Assembly: GCA_030618975.1 (NCBI GenBank)
Contig: JAUXCH010000237.1
Span: 1-7,267 of the forward strand
Direction of reading: 5' to 3'
Source of the DNA: Planctomycetia bacterium
GTDB taxonomy: Bacteria; Planctomycetota; PLA2; JAEUHO01
DNA: 7,267 nt
The translations under genes and the position numbers were made by a program. Every line of letters starts with the position of its first letter. The first letter of the stretch is position 1. The notes under the pieces are model-generated. The model saw only the letters and a program-made list of their open reading frames with translations, was not told the DNA's origin and did no database searches. Positions 1 through 6,262 of the stretch are shown piece after piece.

Positions 1-417
1 GCCGTCGTCCTCGAGCATGAGCGCCTCGATGAGGCGCTCGTCGTCGACGGTCAGCTTCTCGCCCCGGCGCGAGAACGGCTTGATCCCGTTGTACGCGGGC
101 GGGTTGTGACTGGCACTCACCGCGATGCCGAGGTCGTAGCCACCGTCGACGACCGACCACGCGACGACCGGAGAGGGGACCACGCCCAGGTCCTCCACCG
201 TCGCGCCCGCCTGGGCGAGCGCGTTCGCGAGGCGGGCCGAAAGGTCGGCGCCGCTCGGCCGGGGATCCCGTCCCACGCAGACGCGGGGCGTGCCCGCGCC
301 GCCCGCGACGGCGAAGCGGGCCAACGCCCGGCCCGCCCGCGCGACGTGTTCGGGTGCGAGTCGCCCCTCGCCGGCCAGGTCCCGGATGCCGTCCGTGCCG
401 AAGAACCAGGTGGTCAC
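1..417 (-). CDS. glmM: Phosphohexomutase, probably phosphoglucosamine mutase GlmM (N-terminal part, cut by window edge)
   Basis: The visible 139 residues are the first domain of the alpha-D-phosphohexomutase family. GlmM members convert glucosamine-6-phosphate to glucosamine-1-phosphate in the cytoplasm, on the way to UDP-GlcNAc for peptidoglycan and LPS. Visible motifs are FGTDGIR at residues 6-12, GRDPRPSG near 49-56, and the active-site loop SASHNPPAYNGIK at 101-113, where Ser103 should be the phosphorylated serine. The start is GTG at 417-415 (read on the minus strand), chosen because an AGGAGG lies 9 bases upstream and FGTDGIR then falls where the family expects it. The catalytic domain's metal site and the sugar-specificity loop lie beyond the left edge. 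FGTDGIR favours bacterial GlmM, but SHNPPxYNGIK also occurs in phosphomannomutase/phosphoglucomutase relatives. The family is therefore near certain and the substrate only likely. It is divergent from tsaB, with 87 bases between the two starts. Confidence 0.88.
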   Translation of the reverse strand, partial: MTTWFFGTDGIRDLAGEGRLAPEHVARAGRALARFAVAGGAGTPRVCVGRDPRPSGADLSARLANALAQAGATVEDLGVVPSPVVAWSVVDGGYDLGIAVSASHNPPAYNGIKPFSRRGEKLTVDDERLIEALMLEDDG

Positions 418-426
418 GCGGTCCGC

Positions 427-432
427 CCTCCT
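427..432 (-). promoter_or_regulatory. Strong ribosome-binding site of the glmM-like gene
   Basis: Read on the minus strand this is AGGAGG, a perfect core Shine-Dalgarno, nine bases before the GTG at 417. It decides the GTG start, which is not an ATG. It contrasts with tsaB on the other strand, which has no such site. Confidence 0.8.
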
Positions 433-447
433 GCCGTCCGGGGCGCC

Positions 448-453
448 GTTATA
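448..453 (-). promoter_or_regulatory. Candidate -10 box for the glmM-like gene
   Basis: On the minus strand this reads TATAAC, five of six matches to the sigma-70 consensus TATAAT, in otherwise very GC-rich DNA. Transcription would begin near 441, giving a leader of about 24 bases that holds the AGGAGG. No recognisable TTGACA-like -35 lies 16-18 bases upstream, where the sequence is GC-rich, so the call rests on the -10 and its position. Confidence 0.5.
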
Positions 454-480
454 CCGGGTGAATCCCGGGGAGCCCCCGGT
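453..480. repeat. Inverted repeat in the divergent promoter region
   Basis: ACCGGG at 453-458 is matched by its reverse complement CCCGGT at 475-480, with a 16-base spacer that itself holds GGGGAGCCCC (467-476). It lies between the two divergent -10 candidates. It could be an operator or an RNA hairpin, but GC-rich DNA yields such repeats by chance, so this is a weak call. Confidence 0.25.
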
Positions 481-492
481 CCGGGCCTCCCG

Positions 493-498
493 TAGCAT
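493..498 (+). promoter_or_regulatory. Candidate -10 box for a leaderless tsaB transcript
   Basis: TAGCAT fits the TAnnnT pattern and ends seven bases before the A of the tsaB ATG at 505. That is the spacing expected if transcription starts on the ATG itself. The 24 bases before the ATG contain no purine-rich Shine-Dalgarno. The TAG in this box is also an in-frame stop (493-495), so translation cannot start further upstream. A leaderless start is an inference from spacing; no -35 element is clear. Confidence 0.4.
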
Positions 499-504
499 CC
501 CCGC

Positions 505-1215
505 ATGGCGCTCGTCCTCTCCCTCGCCACCAGCGGCCTCCACGGCGAGATCGGGCTCTCGCTCCCTGGAGGTGGACTCGAGATCCGCCTCCTGGGCCGG
601 GGCGCGGCACGGGGCCGCTACGTCCTGCCGGCCGTGGAGGCGCTCCTCGAGGACGCGGACGCACGGGTGGCGGACCTGGAGGCCGTCGTCGTGGACGTCG
701 GTCCCGGCTCCTTCACGGGCATCCGCGTCGGCGTGACGACCGCGAAGAGCCTCGCGTGGGCCCTCTCCATCCCCGTCACGGGCGTGCTCAGCCTCGCCGC
801 GCTGGCCCGGGCGGCCCCTCCCGACCGGAAGGTGCTCGCGGTGCGGGACGCGGGGCGCGGCCGTCTCTACCACGCACGCTTCGGACCCGAGCGGGAAGGG
901 CGGCGCGAACGGCTCTCGAAGCCCGGACGCGACCCGGCCGTGGACGTGCTGTCTGCGGCGGCGGGTACGCTCGTGGTCGGTGAGGAGGCTCCCGCCCTGC
1001 TCGCGGGCGTCGGCGCGCCGGGCGAGGCGCTCGAGGTGCGAGCCGGGGCGGCGGCCCTCCTCGCCGAGGCCCGGGCGGAGCCCTCCGAGGGTCGCGCGGC
1101 TTCGCCCCACGTCCTGGTTCCCGTCTACCTGCAGGTCTCGGCGCCCGAGCGCCGGCTGGCCGGCGAGACGGAGGGTGATCCTGCGGCGCCGGGTCGAAAC
1201 GACCGACCGAAGTAG
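505..1215 (+). CDS. tsaB: tRNA threonylcarbamoyladenosine biosynthesis protein TsaB
   Basis: TsaB is the non-catalytic ASKHA-fold partner of TsaD. With TsaE they transfer the threonylcarbamoyl group made by TsaC to A37 of ANN-decoding tRNAs in the cytoplasm. The hallmark is DVGPGSFTGIRVG at residues 64-76, followed by TTAKSLAWAL and a GVLSLAALA helix, as in known TsaB proteins. AVRDAGRGRLYHARF near 112-126 matches the family's internal DAR-type strand, and PVYLQ near the C-terminus matches its usual PVYLR. The length of 236 residues is close to the E. coli protein (231). An in-frame TAG three codons upstream fixes ATG 505 as the first possible start, and the next starts would remove the first beta strand. 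Two family features are altered: the usual DT(S/A) of strand one is LATS, with no Asp, and the HxQxLLP-like segment is reduced to RGRYVLP. It heads a run with alr 13 bases downstream. Confidence 0.9.
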   Translation: MALVLSLATSGLHGEIGLSLPGGGLEIRLLGRGAARGRYVLPAVEALLEDADARVADLEAVVVDVGPGSFTGIRVGVTTAKSLAWALSIPVTGVLSLAALARAAPPDRKVLAVRDAGRGRLYHARFGPEREGRRERLSKPGRDPAVDVLSAAAGTLVVGEEAPALLAGVGAPGEALEVRAGAAALLAEARAEPSEGRAASPHVLVPVYLQVSAPERRLAGETEGDPAAPGRNDRPK

Positions 1216-1217
1216 AC

Positions 1218-1221
1218 AAGG
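1218..1221 (+). promoter_or_regulatory. Weak ribosome-binding site supporting the ATG 1229 start of alr
   Basis: AAGG sits seven bases before ATG 1229 and just after the tsaB stop (1213-1215). A competing AGGAA at 1281-1285 lies only three bases before a second in-frame ATG at 1289, which is tighter than usual. Confidence 0.4.
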
Positions 1222-1228
1222 TCTCGAG

Positions 1229-2461
1229 ATGGGCGGGCTCCCGACCCCGGGTGAGGCGCGTGTCGTGATCTCGCCGATCCAGGAACCGATGCTGCAGCAC
1301 CAGAGAACGTGGGCCGAGGTCGACTTGGACGCCATCGGGCGGAACCTGGCCGAGGTTCGCCGCCAGGCGGGCGCGGGCGTCGACCTGATGCTCGTCCTGA
1401 AGGCGGACGCGTACGGCCACGGTGCGGTGCCCGTCGCGTGGCACCTGGCAAACGACGGCGTCGCCTGCCTGGGCGTCGGCGACTCCACCGAGGCGCTCGA
1501 GCTGCGCGGCGCCGGCGTGACCGCCCCGATCCTCGTGCTCGGCGCGGTCGTCTCGGGCGAGCTCCAGGACGTCATCCGCGGTCGCATCGCCATCACCGTC
1601 CACAGCGGCGACCGCGTGCGCATGCTGCGCAAGGTCGTCGGACGGGACGGCGCGTCCATCCCGGTCCACGTGAAGGTCGACACCGGGATGGGACGCCTCG
1701 GGTGCCACCCCGAGCGCGTGCTCGGCATCGCACGCGAGATCCGCCGCTCGGAGGGTCTCGTGCTGGAGGGCGTGGCCACGCACCTCGCGTCCGCGGGTCC
1801 CGACGGCGGAGCGAGCGCGGAGCGTCAGGTGCGCAGGTTCCGCAAGGTCATCGCCGCGTTGGCGGAGGAGGGATTCCGGCCCACGTGGCGCCACGCCTAC
1901 GCCTCGGGCGCCGTGCTCTCCACGCTGCCCAGCACGTTCAACATGGTCCGGCCGGGCCTCGCCGTCTACGGGGTCGACCCGCACGGACGCACCGACACCC
2001 ACCTGACTCCGGCCCTCTCCTGGCGCACGCAGCTCGTGTTCATGAAGGACCACCGCCGCGGCGCACGCATCGGCTACCAGGGATCCTGGACCGCCCGCCG
2101 CCGTAGCCGGATCGCGACCCTGCCCGTGGGATACAACGACGGGTACCGGTTCGCCTTCTCGAACCGAGCGGAGGTTCTCGTGCGGGGACGCAGGTGCCCG
2201 GTGGTCGGCCGCGTGTCGATGGACTACGTGTGCGTGGACGTGACCGACGTCCCCGAAGCGAGCATCGGCGACGTCGTGACGTTGCTCGGCCGCGACGGCG
2301 AGGGCGTCCTCCGCGTCGAGGAGCTGGCCGCGTGGGCGGACTCCATTCCCTACGAGATCCTGTGCGGCATCGGTCGCCGCGTGAAGCGCCGCTACGTCCG
2401 GACCGCAAGCGCCCCCCGGGTCGCCGCAAGGGAGCCGGAGGGGGTGGCGGAATCGCCCTGA
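1229..2461 (+). CDS. alr: Alanine racemase, PLP-dependent
   Basis: This cytoplasmic enzyme interconverts L- and D-alanine and supplies D-alanine for the peptidoglycan stem peptide. Counting from ATG 1229 (410 residues), WAEVDLDAIGRNL at 28-40 opens the TIM barrel. VLKADAYGHG carries the PLP-binding Lys58, KVDTGMGRLG holds the conserved Arg of the barrel, and MVRPGLAVYG holds the Arg that contacts the PLP ring nitrogen. In the C-terminal beta domain, VGYNDGY contains the catalytic Tyr302, and GRVSMDY the conserved Met-Asp. All key residues are present, so it should be active. The start is uncertain. ATG 1289 would give 390 residues and still keep the whole domain, and the family is usually about 360-380. 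The open frame extends back to an ATG at 980, but that would overlap tsaB by 236 bases and is not credible. An Arg/Ala/Glu-rich tail of about 20 residues follows the domain. The gene lies 13 bases after tsaB and 10 before the AsmA-like gene, so co-transcription is likely. Confidence 0.95.
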   Translation: MGGLPTPGEARVVISPIQEPMLQHQRTWAEVDLDAIGRNLAEVRRQAGAGVDLMLVLKADAYGHGAVPVAWHLANDGVACLGVGDSTEALELRGAGVTAPILVLGAVVSGELQDVIRGRIAITVHSGDRVRMLRKVVGRDGASIPVHVKVDTGMGRLGCHPERVLGIAREIRRSEGLVLEGVATHLASAGPDGGASAERQVRRFRKVIAALAEEGFRPTWRHAYASGAVLSTLPSTFNMVRPGLAVYGVDPHGRTDTHLTPALSWRTQLVFMKDHRRGARIGYQGSWTARRRSRIATLPVGYNDGYRFAFSNRAEVLVRGRRCPVVGRVSMDYVCVDVTDVPEASIGDVVTLLGRDGEGVLRVEELAAWADSIPYEILCGIGRRVKRRYVRTASAPRVAAREPEGVAESP

Positions 2462-2462
2462 C

Positions 2463-2466
2463 GGAG
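2463..2466 (+). promoter_or_regulatory. Ribosome-binding site for the TTG start of the AsmA-like gene
   Basis: GGAG lies five bases before TTG 2472, inside the 10-base gap after the alr stop. It supports the rare TTG start, which is the start that retains the basic N-terminus and membrane anchor. Confidence 0.55.
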
Positions 2467-2471
2467 CTCGA

Positions 2472-5400
2472 TTGAGGCCGCGCTTCCGCTACCGGCTGCT
2501 GCAGGCGTGCGCCCTCCTGGTCGTCACGCTCCTCGGCGTCTGGGGCTACCGCGTGGCGGTACGTCCCGACCCCGAACTGCTCGGCACGCTGGCCGAGGAG
2601 AAGCTGAAGTCGATCTTCGGCCCCTACGTGAAGTACCGCCGCTTGGAGATCGACCTCGTCGACGGCGTCCGGATCCGCGACCTGCAGGTCTTCGAGGAGG
2701 GACGCGACCGTCCGTCCCTCGAGGCGCGACACGTCAAGGTCGAGCACGACCTGCTCGCCATCGCCTCCGGGCTCTACCGGCCGGAGGTGATCGTCATCCG
2801 AGGTGCGCGCATCGTCTTCCGGGAGACGGAGGACGGCGCTCTGGTGCGCGACTTCCCGTTCGACCTGAAGTCGGACGAGAGCACAGGGCTGCTTCCCGCC
2901 ATCCGGCTGCGGGAGTGCGAGGTGCTGGTCCGGACCCACGAGAAGTCCGAGCGCTTCCAACCGGGAATCGAGCTGCGACTCGGCGACATCCGGCTGAAAG
3001 CCGATCCGACCCCGAGAGGCGACCTCGCGTTGAGCGGAAGCGGTCAGCCCCTTGGCCTCGGGCGAGACCAGAAGCGGATCCGCGTGCAAGGATATGCCAA
3101 GCCCGACGCGGACGAACTGGTCCTAGGCGTGGTCTGGCACCCCTTCATCATCTCGCCCGAGATCCTCGACACGCTCGCGGACGCGGTCGCCGCGCCGCTG
3201 AGGAGCCAGCGGGGTCAGAGCGGGGAACTGCTCGTCGCCCTGTCGCGGCGCCCCGACCTGCGACAAGGCGAGCTGTCGGTTCACCCCCGCTTCGAAGGCG
3301 AGGTCCGGATCGATCTCTCCCAGCTCCCGGCCGCCAAAGTCATCGAGGCCTCGAGCCGCGAGGCAATCGACCGGCTTTTCCAGCGCGCGAACCTCGAGGT
3401 GTGGCTCGAGGGCGGAACGATCAACCTGGAGGGTCTGCTCAAGGCGCTCGGCGGCGGAAATGTGAAGGTCAGCGGGTACGTCCGCGAGGACTGGGAGAAG
3501 TTCGATCTGACCATCCGGATCAAGGATCTCCGCCTGGAGTCACCCGACGTGAGGGACTCCTTCGAGCAGGACGGACGCGAGATCTTCGAGACGTTCGATC
3601 CCGGAGGGGTCGTCGACGCGGACGTGCTGATCTCCAAGGAACCCGGCAAGGACATCGAGTGGAGCGTGGACGCGATCCTCGAGTACGTGTCCTTCCGCTA
3701 CGTCGGGACCCCGGCCGAGGACGGCTCGCCCCAGGGCTTCCCGTACCCGGTGCATGACGCAGCCGGTAGCGTGCACATCGAGAAGGGCGAGGTGTGGTTC
3801 GACGGCGTGGTCGGGTTCAACGGTCCCGACACCACGGTTCGCATCCGAAGCCCCGGGGACGGGGCCTGGACCGGCGGGGAGACCGGCCGCATCCGGTTCG
3901 GAGAGGGCATCCCCGACATCCGCATCACGATCGACGCCGAGAGGGTCCCGACCGACGAGGACCTCAAGGCCGCGGTCGCGGGCAGCGAGTTCAGCGACCT
4001 GTTCGACCACTTCCAGGTCTCGGGCGAGCTCGACCGGGTCGAGGTCGACGTGATCTCCGTCCCCGGGCGGGACACGAAGGCGTACGCGGAGGTCCGGATC
4101 ACGCTCGGCGACGAGAAGTTCCGCTACGCCCGGTTCCCGATGCTGCTCGAGGCGGTGTCCGGCGAGGTCACGCTGCGCCGCCCCTTCATCGGCCCGACAC
4201 AGCGCGGCCAGGTCTTCGCGTTCGACGTCGAGGGCCTTGCGGACGGGGCGGCGGTCCGCCTGCACGCGATCTACGACGCGCACCACGAACGGGGCAGGCT
4301 GTTCGTCGAGGCCGACGACATCGGGCTGGCCGGGGCCCTCGCCGAGGCCGTGGGCAAGGCGGAGATCACGGAGGGCGCGGTCGCCGATGCCTGGCGCTGG
4401 CTCGACCCGCGCGGACACGCGGACGTAAAGCTCGAGGTCCCGCTGGAGAACGAACCGGGCGAGGTGAAGCTCGAGGCCTCGCTGCACGGCGCGTCGATCC
4501 GGCTCGACGCCGCGGAATCCGACCTGCCTATCGAGATCACCGATCTCCGCGGCACGTTGAGCGTCGAGGACGACGTGGTGCGCCTGACCGGCCTGACCGG
4601 CCGCATGCTCGACGCCGCGGTCCTCGTGGAGGGGGAGATCCACGGCGGACCCGAGGGACGCTGGGACATCCGCATCGAGACCGGCGTGCTCCGCGTCACA
4701 CCTGAGCTCCTGAAGGGGCTGGAGCGCCTCGCCGAGGAGCCACTGCTGCCCGAGGGCCTCGAGCTGGGTGAGGGGGCCCGCCTGGCGGTCGAGGTCCATC
4801 TGTACAGGGAGCCCGGACCCGACCAGCCCGTGCGGGTGGACGTCGTCGCGACGGGCCTCGACGGGGTGGTGAACCTGCCGGAGGGGAGCGCCCTCGCGAT
4901 CCGCGCCGACCGCATCGACGTGCAAGGCGAGGAGGTCACCGTGACCGGCCTGCGCGGCGAGGCCCCGGGCATCCGCCTGGAGGTCGATACCGCGCACATC
5001 TCGACGGGCGGCATTGCAGGACGGGTGACGTTCCACCTCGAGGAGCTGGAGCCGACGCCCGAGATCCTCGACCTCCTCCCGGACGAGGCGCGCGACATCC
5101 TCGCCGACTGGGTGGAGGGACGGCGCATCTCGAGCAACGCGATGACGATCGACGTCCGCCCGGACGGCAGCCTGCGCCTCGAAGGCGACCTCGCCCTGCT
5201 GGCTCCGGCCGACGAGTCCCGCGGCGACGCCGCCCGGGGCCGTCTCGAGCTCAGGCCCCTCGTGCTCTCGCCCCCGGACGACACCGATCACCGGACGCTC
5301 ACCGGGCGGGTCGTCTTCGACCACTTCACGTTCGGCGGCGACATCCCGGTGGAGGACCTCACCGGCGAGGTCCGGCTCGACCGGCTCCGCCTCGGCGACG

Positions 5401-6209
5401 ATCCGAGCGGGCGCGGGACGCTCGTGATCCGCGAGGCGAAACTGTTCGGCCTGACCGTCGAGAACGCGACGATTCCGGTCGTCTGGGAGCACGGCATCCT
5501 ACGCGCCGACCGACTCGCCGGCACCGTGGCGGGGGGGCGCCTGCGGGGCCGCCTGATCCTCCATACACGCGAACCCACGGCCTACGAGGGCGACGCCCGG
5601 ATCGACGGCTTCCGCCTCGAGGCCCTGCGGGAGGATCTGGCCCCCACCGGCCCGCCGCTCGGCGGCGTCGGCACGGCCTGGATCCAGTTCCAGAACCGGA
5701 GCGGCGAGACGCGCGACCTCACGGCGCGCGGCGCGCTCTCCATCCGCGAGGGCAACCTCGGCGACCTGCCCGTCGTCGCGAACATCTTCGCGTTCTTCGC
5801 GGACGTTCTCGCCGTGGACCCACCTCCGCGCTTCGAGCGCGCCGACGCGGTGTTCACCCTGCGCGACGAGGTCATCACGTTCAGCCGCTTCGATCTCGCG
5901 GGGCCGCTGTTCGACATGCCCGGCCGCGGCACCGTCGACCTGGGGGGCTACGCGGATCTCGTGTTCACCCCGGACTTCATCAAGAGCTTCCTGCTCCCCG
6001 GAATCATGCAGTTCCCCGTCGTGGGCGACGTGCTCGACGCGGTCCTGAGGGAGGACCTGCTCTACGCGGTCCGCCTCCGGGGCGACCTGAGCAGCGCGGA
6101 GCCGGAGATCATGGCGCTGCCGCCTCTGGGTCTCGGAGACGACCACCCCTTCGAGGGCACGGGGACGCCGCAGCCGCCACCGCGGCGGCTCCCGCGTTGG
6201 TTCCGGTAG
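2472..6209 (+). CDS. Large AsmA-like protein (AsmA/YhdP/TamB-type repeating beta-groove family)
   Basis: The product has 1245 residues. It begins with a basic MRPRFRYR and one hydrophobic segment at about 9-30, predicting an inner-membrane anchor with the rest in the periplasm. Residues about 55-115 resemble the AsmA N-terminal pattern (VRIRDLQVFEE, then ARHVKVEHDLLAIASG, then PEVIVIRGARIVF). The middle is beta-rich and hydrophilic, with a recurring turn-rich pattern of the type FP-x-P/E-x3-D-x-x-G-x-V. Examples start near residues 423, 555, 685 and 958. Residues about 1084-1226 match the AsmA-like C-terminal region: ARGALSIREGNLGDLPVV, a FERADAVFTLRDEVITF strand pair, then PGRGTVDLGG and an LPG-x-P-V-GDVLDAVL helix. 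A proline-rich tail ends the protein. Relatives in E. coli (YhdP, TamB, YdbH) are implicated in moving phospholipid to the outer membrane, so a periplasm-spanning lipid-transfer role is inferred here. The start is TTG with GGAG at a 5-base spacing. The next in-frame start would delete part of the anchor. Exact family and partner are not determinable by eye. Confidence 0.85.
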   Translation: MRPRFRYRLLQACALLVVTLLGVWGYRVAVRPDPELLGTLAEEKLKSIFGPYVKYRRLEIDLVDGVRIRDLQVFEEGRDRPSLEARHVKVEHDLLAIASGLYRPEVIVIRGARIVFRETEDGALVRDFPFDLKSDESTGLLPAIRLRECEVLVRTHEKSERFQPGIELRLGDIRLKADPTPRGDLALSGSGQPLGLGRDQKRIRVQGYAKPDADELVLGVVWHPFIISPEILDTLADAVAAPLRSQRGQSGELLVALSRRPDLRQGELSVHPRFEGEVRIDLSQLPAAKVIEASSREAIDRLFQRANLEVWLEGGTINLEGLLKALGGGNVKVSGYVREDWEKFDLTIRIKDLRLESPDVRDSFEQDGREIFETFDPGGVVDADVLISKEPGKDIEWSVDAILEYVSFRYVGTPAEDGSPQGFPYPVHDAAGSVHIEKGEVWFDGVVGFNGPDTTVRIRSPGDGAWTGGETGRIRFGEGIPDIRITIDAERVPTDEDLKAAVAGSEFSDLFDHFQVSGELDRVEVDVISVPGRDTKAYAEVRITLGDEKFRYARFPMLLEAVSGEVTLRRPFIGPTQRGQVFAFDVEGLADGAAVRLHAIYDAHHERGRLFVEADDIGLAGALAEAVGKAEITEGAVADAWRWLDPRGHADVKLEVPLENEPGEVKLEASLHGASIRLDAAESDLPIEITDLRGTLSVEDDVVRLTGLTGRMLDAAVLVEGEIHGGPEGRWDIRIETGVLRVTPELLKGLERLAEEPLLPEGLELGEGARLAVEVHLYREPGPDQPVRVDVVATGLDGVVNLPEGSALAIRADRIDVQGEEVTVTGLRGEAPGIRLEVDTAHISTGGIAGRVTFHLEELEPTPEILDLLPDEARDILADWVEGRRISSNAMTIDVRPDGSLRLEGDLALLAPADESRGDAARGRLELRPLVLSPPDDTDHRTLTGRVVFDHFTFGGDIPVEDLTGEVRLDRLRLGDDPSGRGTLVIREAKLFGLTVENATIPVVWEHGILRADRLAGTVAGGRLRGRLILHTREPTAYEGDARIDGFRLEALREDLAPTGPPLGGVGTAWIQFQNRSGETRDLTARGALSIREGNLGDLPVVANIFAFFADVLAVDPPPRFERADAVFTLRDEVITFSRFDLAGPLFDMPGRGTVDLGGYADLVFTPDFIKSFLLPGIMQFPVVGDVLDAVLREDLLYAVRLRGDLSSAEPEIMALPPLGLGDDHPFEGTGTPQPPPRRLPRWFR

Positions 6210-6239
6210 AGGCTCCGACCACGGCTCGGGGTACCGTTC

Positions 6240-6253
6240 CGGTTCCGGAACCG
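6240..6253. repeat. Perfect 14-bp palindrome before manC
   Basis: CGGTTCCGGAACCG is fully self-complementary and ends on the first base of the manC Shine-Dalgarno GAGG. As DNA it could bind a dimeric regulator. As RNA it could form a five-base stem with a CCGG loop beside the ribosome site. GTTCCGG also occurs at 6200-6206, 6236-6242 and 6242-6248, the last within the palindrome. No T-run follows, so it does not look like an intrinsic terminator. Confidence 0.4.
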
Positions 6254-6256
6254 AGG
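6253..6256 (+). promoter_or_regulatory. Ribosome-binding site of manC
   Basis: GAGG lies six bases before ATG 6263, a standard spacing. Its first base is the last base of the upstream palindrome. No convincing -10 or -35 is visible in the 53-base gap, so manC may be read from the upstream transcript. Confidence 0.55.
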
Positions 6257-6262
6257 ACCCCC

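Noticed and set aside
106..736. Plus-strand open frames at 106-495 and 290-736
   Set aside because: The first is antisense to the clear phosphohexomutase and the second runs out of frame into tsaB. Both products are Arg/Pro/Ala-rich without motifs.
980..1228. Upstream extension of the alr frame to an ATG at 980
   Set aside because: It would overlap tsaB by 236 bases and add about 83 Arg/Pro/Ser-rich residues with no resemblance to alanine racemase.
788..2053. Long open frame of 421 codons on the minus strand, opposite tsaB and alr
   Set aside because: It lies across two firmly identified plus-strand genes. Its product is rich in Arg, Asp, His and Pro with no recognisable fold, which is typical of antisense frames in GC-rich coding DNA.
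2040..3089. Minus-strand open frame of 349 codons across the alr-AsmA junction
   Set aside because: It overlaps two supported genes and gives a low-complexity, Arg-rich product in its second half. It is a shadow frame.
4583..4600. Tandem 9-base duplication CCTGACCGG x2
   Set aside because: It simply encodes LTGLTG within a beta-strand region of the AsmA-like protein. Two copies are not evidence of a functional repeat.
3540..5492. Open frame of 650 codons on the minus strand, opposite the AsmA-like gene
   Set aside because: It is remarkably long but of antisense composition, with no motif and no start signals. The plus-strand frame has a full anchor-to-C-terminal domain architecture. Absence of stops here follows from third-position G/C bias.
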